A DNA stretch of 12,096 nt from the NCBI GenBank assembly GCA_900548085.1, contig URJF01000040.1, forward strand, positions 1-12,096. Direction: 5' to 3'. The DNA comes from an uncultured Oscillospiraceae bacterium. GTDB taxonomy: Bacteria > Bacillota > Clostridia > Oscillospirales > Acutalibacteraceae. The notes below the pieces were generated by a model. The model did not search any database. It saw only the letters and a program-made list of their open reading frames with translations, and had not been told where the DNA came from. The translations under genes and the position numbers were made by a program. Below, piece after piece: positions 5,337-11,488 of this stretch; position 1 is the stretch's first letter, and each line of letters opens with the position of its first letter.

Positions 5337-8246
5337 ATGAAAAAATTACTAAGCATTTTATTATCTGCGGTAATGGCAATAGCCATAATGCCACTGTCTC
5401 CCGCCGGCACATTCGCCGAGGAAAACACATTTAACGACTTACTGCCGGATTGTGGAGAAAATATGCAAACAGGCGAAACCGGCAGTGTTTATTCCTACCG
5501 TTTTGTTGCAGAAAAAGACGGCGTCTATTCTGTTACAGAAAAAGCGACTGACGGCAGAGTAACTCTGCACAGCACATCACTGGAGCTCTATACCGACGAC
5601 TACAGACCTTCGGATGATGCACATATCTACTACTACAATATGAAAAAAGGGCAGGAGCTTAAGATAGAATTCACCTGCAGTGCAAATACCATAGCTACCG
5701 TTGTCAGACGGAGTGTAGACACTGTTTCCGACGGTGACGAATTCGACTTTACCGGAGAGTATGACCGCTCATTCATTATCCCAAACAGCTATGAATACTA
5801 TGGCAATGTTAAATTTGCTGCAGAAACTCCTCGTGATTCCGCCGGCAATCCTATTTTTGAAGCTCGCTACAGACTGCTCAAGGCTTTGTCAACAGACGGA
5901 GATAACGGCTCTGTGTATCTCGACCGCAAAGATGTGCGTGTGAACTCAGCCATAAACATCAGCCCGTCGGGTGAGTGGAGCGACTGTTTCATACTGAATG
6001 TATATGCTGACGGCTCAAGCACCACCATAGGCGATCCAGCCACAACACGCTCTAAGGTTAAGTTCATCAAGATGGAAAACTACAATACAGACAGCGTTAC
6101 ATTCAATTTGGTGAAAAATCCCGAGCCTATTTATGAAAGCTCAAACTGCTTTAAGGAAACAGACGCATCGGGCAATACATACAACAAATACTACTACAGA
6201 AGTTGTGACTATTTGAAATCGGTCACAATAGACTTCGGCAGCGGAAATACAACCGAAATTCCGTCCGACCTTTTGCCATACGATGAACCGAACCCATACA
6301 GCAAGTACACGGGACTGTATGTGAGTTACACCGATACTCAGGCAGACAGTCACTGGTCAGTGGGCACCAACTATTTCACCGCCAAAATCGGCGAATATAA
6401 TACTGAACAGATACCCATTGTCATTAAGAACGCATCGGATTTGGAGAGCTTTTCTCTCTACGAAGAAAAGAGCGTGCCTTATCGTGCCAACACTCGATAC
6501 TTCGGCTACTACTCATTCACTCCCGACGAGGACGGAGAATATACAATAACCATTGAGGATATGAACTGGGAGTCCTATGACGAAGTCGGCGTTATCGCAG
6601 GCAGTCAGCAGTATGATATCAGCCGAAGCTACTATCTCACCGGTGACAAAAGCCGTGAGTATGTGACAGAAAATATAAAGATGACCGGCGGAAAAGCATA
6701 TCCCATCACCTTTGTATTTATGCGCAACGGTAGCGGAGACGGCACTATCAAACTGTCTGTTAAAAAGCGTGTACCCGTATCTTCCGTAAAAGCAAATGTT
6801 AAGACTGATGCACCAAAGCTTGTTTACGGCGTGAACAAAACGAACGGCAAATACAACTACAACATATCTGAATACGCAGACAGCGTGGATGTAACCTATA
6901 CTGACGGAAAAACCTGCACCTTTGCTTATGATAAGAATCAAAAAAAGTACATTTCTTCTGCCGACAAAAAGTATTCGTCATACAGTATATTTGTTACAGA
7001 CAATCAAACGATGAGCATATGGAATGTAGGCACCAACGAGGCTACCCTCGAGATCGGCGAAAAATCTGCCCAGGTGCCTATCGAGATGATTGCACCAGAG
7101 GAGCTGCCTGCCATTACTTTAGGCACTGAGCAATCTATCGTCCTAAATTCTGACGGTGAATACAGCAAGATGTTCAGCTTTGCTCCTGCCGAAAGCGGTT
7201 ACTATACATTCGATATTTCATCAATAAGACACAGTGATGATTGTAATATTGATGTGTCAGCAGAAATTTACGGTTATTATGACACTGTTGAGTCGGGTGC
7301 ACCTCTGCGCCTTGTCGGCGGTCGCACATATGTGGTGTGCCTGTCAGCTCGCCATATCGGCAAATGCAATAACCACGACTACTCATCTGTAGGCGCAAAA
7401 GTGACGGTAAACAAGATGAGCCTGTACGACTCGGGCAACCTGAGCCTAAACAACACACAAACTGTCAGAATGAACAGCGCCGACTTTGTGGCAAACTACA
7501 CATTCACTCCCACCAAAAGCGGTGTTTATGATTTTGACATTGCCACGGTCACCCACAGCGACGAGTGCAAAATCGATACCGATGTAAAAATTTACTACAA
7601 GGGCAAGGCACTTACCAACACGCTCTATGCCGGCAAAACATACGACATACTGTTTACCGCAAGTCACAATAATCTGCTTTGCAGCAACAAAATGTATTTT
7701 ACACTTTCGGCATCAATCACTCCAAAGCTCCACACCATCATACCCGAGCCCGAGCCTGAGCCAACTACCACCACAACAACTACAACCACCACTACGGCTA
7801 AACCGACTACTTCCACTACCACAACAAAATCAACAACAACCACTAAGCCGACCGCAACAACTGCCCCAAGGACTACAGCCACTACTAAAAGAGTTGCTAC
7901 CACAAAAAAAGTTACCACTACCAAAAAGGCAACCACCACAAAGGTTGTAGTAAAGGCGCCCAAGCCCGCTTCTGTCAAAAAGCTAAAAACAGGCAAAAAG
8001 TGTCTCACTGCCTACTGGTCAAAAATCAGCGGTGCGACCGGCTATCAGCTCCAATTCGCAACGGACAAAAAGTTCAGCAAAAACAAAAAGACCGTCACTG
8101 TTACTAAACAAAAGACAACCTCGGTCAAAGCCACAAAGCTGAAAGCGAAGAAAAAGTATTATGTGCGTATACGCACATACAAGACTGTAAAGGGCAAAAA
8201 GATTTACTCAAAGTGGTCTGCCGTAAAATCAGCCAAAACAAAATAA
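5337..8246 (+). CDS. Large secreted multi-domain protein with Thr-rich linker and Fn3-like C-terminus
   Basis: A 969-residue exported protein of unknown function. Residues 1-27 form a Sec signal peptide (MKKLLSILLSAVMAIAI, likely cut after TFA). The body has beta-sandwich modules: PPC-like segments with the pattern SF-P---G-Y-F/T-I (for example YYSFTPDEDGEYTITI), alternating with Ig-like modules ending in W-VGTN-x-T/A-x-IGE. Two tandem repeats (about residues 595-693 and 702-800) share HSD[DE]C and a later H-x4/5-C. A PEPEPEP hinge (803-809) leads to a Thr-rich linker (810-869) and a Lys-rich Fn3-like domain (about 873-969, with LTAYWSKISGATGYQLQF). There is no LPXTG, transmembrane anchor, dockerin or catalytic motif that I recognise, so it is probably released or held by the basic tail binding polyanionic cell wall. 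AGGAG (5326-5330) lies six bases before the ATG. It is monocistronic. It could be an adhesin or matrix-binding protein; that is inference. Confidence 0.9.
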   Translation: MKKLLSILLSAVMAIAIMPLSPAGTFAEENTFNDLLPDCGENMQTGETGSVYSYRFVAEKDGVYSVTEKATDGRVTLHSTSLELYTDDYRPSDDAHIYYYNMKKGQELKIEFTCSANTIATVVRRSVDTVSDGDEFDFTGEYDRSFIIPNSYEYYGNVKFAAETPRDSAGNPIFEARYRLLKALSTDGDNGSVYLDRKDVRVNSAINISPSGEWSDCFILNVYADGSSTTIGDPATTRSKVKFIKMENYNTDSVTFNLVKNPEPIYESSNCFKETDASGNTYNKYYYRSCDYLKSVTIDFGSGNTTEIPSDLLPYDEPNPYSKYTGLYVSYTDTQADSHWSVGTNYFTAKIGEYNTEQIPIVIKNASDLESFSLYEEKSVPYRANTRYFGYYSFTPDEDGEYTITIEDMNWESYDEVGVIAGSQQYDISRSYYLTGDKSREYVTENIKMTGGKAYPITFVFMRNGSGDGTIKLSVKKRVPVSSVKANVKTDAPKLVYGVNKTNGKYNYNISEYADSVDVTYTDGKTCTFAYDKNQKKYISSADKKYSSYSIFVTDNQTMSIWNVGTNEATLEIGEKSAQVPIEMIAPEELPAITLGTEQSIVLNSDGEYSKMFSFAPAESGYYTFDISSIRHSDDCNIDVSAEIYGYYDTVESGAPLRLVGGRTYVVCLSARHIGKCNNHDYSSVGAKVTVNKMSLYDSGNLSLNNTQTVRMNSADFVANYTFTPTKSGVYDFDIATVTHSDECKIDTDVKIYYKGKALTNTLYAGKTYDILFTASHNNLLCSNKMYFTLSASITPKLHTIIPEPEPEPTTTTTTTTTTTAKPTTSTTTTKSTTTTKPTATTAPRTTATTKRVATTKKVTTTKKATTTKVVVKAPKPASVKKLKTGKKCLTAYWSKISGATGYQLQFATDKKFSKNKKTVTVTKQKTTSVKATKLKAKKKYYVRIRTYKTVKGKKIYSKWSAVKSAKTK
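7119..7734 (+). repeat. Two tandem Cys/His-bearing protein repeats
   Basis: Two units of about 100 codons (7119-7415 and 7440-7734) inside the secreted protein are diverged copies at the protein level. Shared features are [SY]-F-P---SG-Y-FDI at the start, HSD[DE]C[NK]ID (Cys at 7242-7244 and 7566-7568), a GG/AG[RK]TY strand, and [AS][RS]H followed by Cys (7365-7367 and 7680-7682). Confidence 0.7.
7764..7943 (+). repeat. Thr-rich low-complexity linker region
   Basis: About 60 codons, mostly ACN Thr with interspersed Lys, Pro, Ser and Ala, follow a Pro-Glu hinge at 7743-7763. Thr codons vary (ACT, ACC, ACA), so the tract is not a simple perfect microsatellite. Such linkers join domains in Ruminococcus secreted proteins and are often O-glycosylated in cellulolytic clostridia. 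Confidence 0.85.
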
Positions 8247-8262
8247 TGCAGGCAACAAAAAT

Positions 8263-8295
8263 AAGCCGCTGTGACTACTGTGTCACAGCGGCTTT
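8263..8295. terminator. Hairpin terminator between converging genes
   Basis: A 13-bp perfect stem (8263-8275 with 8282-8294) has a TACTGT loop. On the plus strand only TTTG follows, a poor tail. On the minus strand the stem is followed by a better run (TTATTTTTG). It therefore suits the end of the 41-codon minus-strand gene at least as well as the end of the secreted-protein gene, and probably serves both. Confidence 0.75.
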
Positions 8296-8315
8296 GTCAG
8301 TCATTCAGTGGTTGA

Positions 8316-8441
8316 TTACTTACCAAAAGGATAATTATAGTCGTCATCGCTATTCAAATCATTTCCTGATGTGGTAAGCATTTTAGCATCAGCCTCGAAC
8401 TCAAGGAGCTCGGAAACAGGCTTTTGATACAACTGCTTCAT
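8316..8441 (-). CDS. 41-residue peptide with a K-P-x-S-E-L/F-E type N-terminus, function unknown
   Basis: The minus strand encodes MKQLYQKPVSELLEFEAD, then AKMLTTSGNDLNSDDDYN and YPFGK, ending in TAA. Support for a real gene: a strong SD GGAGG (8449-8453, within AGGGAGGG) six or seven bases before the ATG; a promoter 30 bases further upstream (TTGATT, 17 bases, TAGAAT); and a hairpin with a minus-strand T tail 20 bases after the stop. The product is acidic with no signal peptide or membrane segment. The layout Y-x-K-P-x-x-E-(hydrophobic)-E, then LTTSG and a polar tail, resembles small uncharacterised peptides I have seen in gut Clostridia and Bacteroidales. No radical-SAM, lanthionine or transporter gene lies nearby to support a RiPP precursor. 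The Ser/Thr kinase gene ends about 147 bases upstream on the same strand. Confidence 0.75.
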   Translation of the reverse strand: MKQLYQKPVSELLEFEADAKMLTTSGNDLNSDDDYNYPFGK

Positions 8442-8470
8442 AACTAACCCTCCCTAAATATTGTACTTTT

Positions 8471-8499
8471 ATTCTATAATATGATAAAAAATAAATCAA
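8471..8499 (-). promoter_or_regulatory. Promoter for the 41-codon gene
   Basis: On the minus strand TTGATT (8494-8499) is separated by 17 bases from TAGAAT (8471-8476), the same -10 as the hypB promoter. The SD begins about 16 bases downstream. The surrounding DNA is very A/T-rich, so chance matches are possible, but placement relative to the SD is good. Confidence 0.6.
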
Positions 8500-8538
8500 T
8501 ATGTTTTACAAAATTTTTTTATTTTATTTTACAATAAT

Positions 8539-8563
8539 AAAAATTCACTGTGCTCTCAGCACA
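8539..8563 (-). terminator. Weak hairpin downstream of the kinase gene
   Basis: A short 6-bp stem (8549-8554 with 8558-8563, loop of 3) lies 25 bases past the kinase stop. On the minus strand GTGAATTTTTATT follows. It is a possible weak terminator; some readthrough into the 41-codon gene would be expected. Confidence 0.35.
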
Positions 8564-8587
8564 ACAAAATTGTCTTTTTTAGTGATA

Positions 8588-9583
8588 TTATATAAAAATA
8601 AAAGGAACAAAGGAGATAATCACGGATACAACAAAGGCGAACAGCCTAAAGCAAAACCTTTTATTTTTGCTGCTGTCACGCAAATAGGGCATCTTTTTGC
8701 TCCAATAATTACAGTCAAACAACAGCAGCGGCGGAGCAATCAGGCAAAATCCCACCCACCATATCCACACAAGCGCCGTCGTATATTCCTTATCTTGGAG
8801 TGAAAAGCCCACACTGAATATTAAGTATAGAACAATGCTGATTATGTATATCGTTGACGGAATCTCCTGCCACAGCAAATCCTGCCTAAAGCCCGGCAGC
8901 TTGCTCAATGTGGCAGAAACACCGTGCCTTTTGACTGCACTTTTTAGCTGTGCGGCGGACTCATATCTCTTTGTGTCGTCTATTTGGGTGCATTTTCGTA
9001 TTATTCTCGCAAATCTGCCGGCGGCAATTTCTTCGTAGGGATACCTGCCTGTCAGCATATAGTTCAACAATACTCCGACGGAATAAATGTCCGCCTCCGG
9101 CCCCGTCTGGTGAAAACCGAACTGCTCCGGAGCGGCAAACCCACGAGTGCCCAATATCTCCGTATCTCTGCCCTTATTCGCCTTTATCGTGCGGCTTATG
9201 CCGTAGTCTATGAGCTTCGGCTCCGGACAGAGCACAATATTGTTTGGAGTTATGTCCCTGTGGACTATGCCTGCACCGTGCAGAGCCGTGAGACCGTCGC
9301 ATATTCCGCTGACCGTATCCTCGGCAAACTGAGCAGACACCGTACCGTGCTGTTCCAAATAGTCACAGAGCACTGTACCCTGTGCGTATTCTCTCAGTAC
9401 ATAATATTTGCCGTCGTCACAAAAAACATCGTAAACCTCAGCGAGATTATCCGACTTCAGATTTTTTATTCTTTCATATACCGGCACATCTCCGGCTGTG
9501 ATTTCCTTCAGCACCTTCAATCTGTCCTCGTGGCAAACTAAAAATGTGGCGTCACTGAGTTTTCTTATCATCACATAATCCAT
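8588..9583 (-). CDS. Membrane-anchored Hanks-type Ser/Thr protein kinase
   Basis: A 331-residue kinase. Residues 8-225 or so form the kinase domain: ATP-binding Lys K26 (KVLKEI), alpha-C Glu probably E37, catalytic loop HRDITPNN (D110, N115), DYG (126-128) in place of DFG, GTRGFAAPE (145-153) and ADIYSVGVLLNYML. The usual GxGxxG loop is not recognisable. Three hydrophobic segments follow at about 245-260, 268-289 and 312-331, so the kinase should sit in the cytoplasm on a C-terminal membrane anchor, with no PASTA or other large outside sensor. ATG at 9581-9583 is chosen from the MDYVMIRKL start; its AGGAG (9597-9601) is 13 bases away, so a TTG at 9587-9589, seven bases from it, is an alternative. 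Longer forms lack a matching domain. It diverges from an HTH gene 46 bases away, a likely regulatory partner. Confidence 0.93.
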   Translation of the reverse strand: MDYVMIRKLSDATFLVCHEDRLKVLKEITAGDVPVYERIKNLKSDNLAEVYDVFCDDGKYYVLREYAQGTVLCDYLEQHGTVSAQFAEDTVSGICDGLTALHGAGIVHRDITPNNIVLCPEPKLIDYGISRTIKANKGRDTEILGTRGFAAPEQFGFHQTGPEADIYSVGVLLNYMLTGRYPYEEIAAGRFARIIRKCTQIDDTKRYESAAQLKSAVKRHGVSATLSKLPGFRQDLLWQEIPSTIYIISIVLYLIFSVGFSLQDKEYTTALVWIWWVGFCLIAPPLLLFDCNYWSKKMPYLRDSSKNKRFCFRLFAFVVSVIISFVPFIFI

Positions 9584-9611
9584 TGACAAATTCTTTCTCC
9601 TTTTGTACCAT
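9583..9611 (+). promoter_or_regulatory. Tentative promoter for the HTH gene
   Basis: A perfect TTGACA at 9583-9588, overlapping the kinase start codon, is followed after 17 bases by TACCAT (9606-9611, four of six matches). The predicted start would leave a leader of only about 12 bases, cutting close to the SD, so the assignment is weak. If real, the promoter would be covered by anything bound at the kinase start. Confidence 0.3.
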
Positions 9612-9629
9612 ATAAGAGAGGTAATATTT

Positions 9630-10055
9630 ATGAAAAAAACAACCGAACAACTGCTTGAGAGTCTGCGCAACAAACGAAGCTACAACGATTTTTTTAACGA
9701 GGAATTGGAAGAACTGTATTTTGCATCAGTCAGCGAATATCTTGAAACACTTGTTGTGCAAAAAGGTCTGAAAAAGGGCGATGTAATAACCCAAGCAAAT
9801 CTCGACAAAAATTATGCCTACCAAATATTCAACGGAAATAAGAAAAATCCGTCACGCAACAAGCTGATTATGCTCGCATTCGGTATGCAGCTCACTCCCG
9901 AAGAAACCCGAAAGCTGCTAAAGATTGCCGGCTTGTCCGAGCTGTATATCCGTGTACCTCGTGACAGTGCCATTATCTTTTGCCTCGACAAAAAAATGAC
10001 GCTCATCGATGCCAACGAAATGCTGGACGATTTGGGCTATGATATTCTTGAATAA
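9630..10055 (+). CDS. Small Xre/Cro-like helix-turn-helix protein
   Basis: A 141-residue soluble protein. Residues 47-69 (LKKGDVITQANLDKNYAYQIFNG) have the Xre-type HTH layout, followed by NPSRNKLIMLAFGMQLTPEETRKLLKIAG, the typical end of a Cro/CI-like fold. The last 35 residues (PRDSAIIFCLDKKMTLIDANEMLDDLGY) form a second helical part. From memory, clostridial HTH proteins with this tail are common and are often next to a protein kinase gene. The ATG at 9630 has GAGAGG (9616-9621) eight bases upstream. It is divergent from the kinase over 46 bases, so it may control that intergenic region or be a kinase substrate; several Ser/Thr residues lie near the HTH. A terminator follows directly. Function is inferred from the domain only. 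Confidence 0.85.
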   Translation: MKKTTEQLLESLRNKRSYNDFFNEELEELYFASVSEYLETLVVQKGLKKGDVITQANLDKNYAYQIFNGNKKNPSRNKLIMLAFGMQLTPEETRKLLKIAGLSELYIRVPRDSAIIFCLDKKMTLIDANEMLDDLGYDILE

Positions 10056-10062
10056 TAATAAC

Positions 10063-10112
10063 AAAAACGGACTGTGACCTCAACATATCGAAGCACAACA
10101 GTCCGTTTTTTT
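10063..10112. terminator. Bidirectional rho-independent terminator
   Basis: A 13-bp stem (10063-10075 with 10098-10110) with a 22-base loop ends in a seven-T run on the plus strand, eight bases after the HTH gene stop. The A-run at the left arm gives TTTTTG on the minus strand, so it can also end the GtrA transcript that stops at 10126. Confidence 0.85.
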
Positions 10113-10125
10113 GTACAACTGAGTC

Positions 10126-10605
10126 CTACGACTCCTTTTTCTTTTTGAATACAATCAGCTTTGAGAAAACATAGTTCAGAATAACTACTATTACTGCCAC
10201 TGCCACCTTTGAATATATTCCGTCGGTGTAGAGTATTTTGGCAGTAATTCCACCGCTTTTCAGTATACCGAAAAATATGCTGTCAAAGCCTAATTTTGCC
10301 ATCAGCGGCACTGCAACAATTTCCATAACCCCTGTTATGCCTCGTGATGCAACAAAGGATATTGCCTCTTTTATCACCACATCGGCTTTCCAGCTTTTTG
10401 ATTCAAAAACCCACAGCTTGTTGGTTATGTAGGCAAAGGCTACAGCCAGCGCCCAACTGATTAGGTTGGAAACAAACACGCTCATTTTGCAGGCATTTGC
10501 AAGCAAAGCATATGAACCCCAATTTACTATTGTTGTCAGCACACCGAAAATAAGGTACATTATTATTTCTTTTGTGAATATTTTTTTCATCTTATGATTT
10601 CCCAT
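10126..10605 (-). CDS. GtrA-family membrane protein
   Basis: A 159-residue integral membrane protein with four hydrophobic segments (about residues 13-33, 41-61, 86-115 and 132-152) and the family landmarks YLIFGVLTTIVNW, AYITNKLWVF and NYVFSKLIVF, then a basic KKKKES tail on the cytoplasmic side. GtrA proteins are thought to move polyprenyl-phosphate sugars across the membrane for cell-surface glycosylation. The ATG at 10603-10605 lies four bases after the stop of the phosphodiesterase gene, pointing to translational coupling; an ATG five codons later (MKKIFTK) is an equally good start. It is the last gene of the operon. No glycosyltransferase partner is visible here. Confidence 0.92.
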   Translation of the reverse strand: MGNHKMKKIFTKEIIMYLIFGVLTTIVNWGSYALLANACKMSVFVSNLISWALAVAFAYITNKLWVFESKSWKADVVIKEAISFVASRGITGVMEIVAVPLMAKLGFDSIFFGILKSGGITAKILYTDGIYSKVAVAVIVVILNYVFSKLIVFKKKKES

Positions 10606-10609
10606 ACTT

Positions 10610-11488
10610 TCAGTATGTTATATTATCGGTAGTGATATATTCTATTCCTAAATCAAGGAGTTTTTGCATAACCTCTTTGTCATCTATGGTCCATGCACCC
10701 ATTTTCAGACCTGCATCACGGCACTTTTTGATTATTTCGGCATCGTTTTCAAAATTCTTTTCCTTGTTGCCGTTAAAATCAATACCGCAGTTCTCTATAG
10801 ATTTTGCAGTCTCAATATTCTCCTCGCTGACTTTTTGGGTAAGGAAGAACATAGGCACATCGGTAAGTTTGCGCATCTTTTCGAGATTTTCAGAATGGAA
10901 TGAAATGAACACAACATTGCACTTATGGCTGTTTATACTCTTTACAATCTCGTCGTAATGCTCTGTATTGTTTTTGCCCTTAAGTTCAATTACGGCGGTC
11001 ATATTATATTTTTCACATATCTCCAGATATTCATCCAGAGTCGTTATTGACAGGTTGGGATACTTATCTATGTTCACTCCGTTGTCTGTCTTGTGGGACT
11101 TCAGCTCGTCATAGGTACACTTTTCGATAGATTTTGTAAAATCCATCATTCTATAGGTGTTCACATCGTGCTGAATTACCCACACGCCGTCCTTTGTGCG
11201 ATATATGTCGCACTCGGCGCCCCAAAACTTGTTTTCTCCTGCCTCTTGAAAAGCCGGTGCTGTGTTTTCGGGAGCGACTGCTCTAAAGCCTCTGTGGGCG
11301 ATAATCTTTGTATCCTTTGTAGCAATACCCTCGGAGGATACTATCTCAAATGTGGGAGTGGTGCAGTACCAATGCAGAACGCCGAGACCTGCACATACTG
11401 TAGCTACCAGCAGAAACGCAATAATCGAAAGGGTTATTACGATTATTTTTTTCTTTTTTGACCACTTTTTCTTTGCTGTTTCACTCAT
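10610..11488 (-). CDS. Membrane-anchored glycerophosphodiester phosphodiesterase
   Basis: A 292-residue protein with a basic N-terminus and one transmembrane anchor (about residues 14-38), then a GDPD barrel facing outside. Catalytic and metal motifs are present: AHRG (64-67), PENT (73-76), E92-x-D94 in GAECDIYRTKDG, H107 (IQHD), E168-x-K170 and C-terminal MGAWTIDD and YITTDN. It would hydrolyse glycerophosphodiesters to glycerol-3-phosphate and an alcohol, from phospholipid breakdown or possibly teichoic-acid-like polymers. The ATG at 11486-11488 is chosen because GGAGGAGG (11495-11502) lies six bases upstream; a longer form adds only nine codons. The start overlaps the stop of the nitroreductase gene by eight bases, and the GtrA gene follows after four bases. 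Substrate is not determinable from sequence. Confidence 0.95.
   Translation of the reverse strand: MSETAKKKWSKKKKIIVITLSIIAFLLVATVCAGLGVLHWYCTTPTFEIVSSEGIATKDTKIIAHRGFRAVAPENTAPAFQEAGENKFWGAECDIYRTKDGVWVIQHDVNTYRMMDFTKSIEKCTYDELKSHKTDNGVNIDKYPNLSITTLDEYLEICEKYNMTAVIELKGKNNTEHYDEIVKSINSHKCNVVFISFHSENLEKMRKLTDVPMFFLTQKVSEENIETAKSIENCGIDFNGNKEKNFENDAEIIKKCRDAGLKMGAWTIDDKEVMQKLLDLGIEYITTDNITY

Noticed and set aside
7764..7943. Repetitive ACN tract as a CRISPR-like or tandem DNA repeat
   Set aside because: There are no regular spacers; it is coding low-complexity sequence with varied codons for a Thr-rich linker.
7664..8008. Val-rich open frame on the minus strand
   Set aside because: It is the antisense of the Thr-codon tract (ACN read as GTN-type codons) and has no SD or independent support.
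8316..8441. The 41-codon product as a RiPP precursor
   Set aside because: No modifying enzyme, protease or exporter gene lies in the window and no typical leader/core boundary is visible, so only a neutral call is made.
8984..9541. Long plus-strand frame opposite the kinase
   Set aside because: The kinase motifs are on the other strand, and this frame has no recognisable domain.
9584..9673. 30-residue N-terminal extension of the kinase
   Set aside because: It runs through the divergent intergenic region into the HTH gene and has no SD; the kinase-like sequence starts at MDYVMIRKL.
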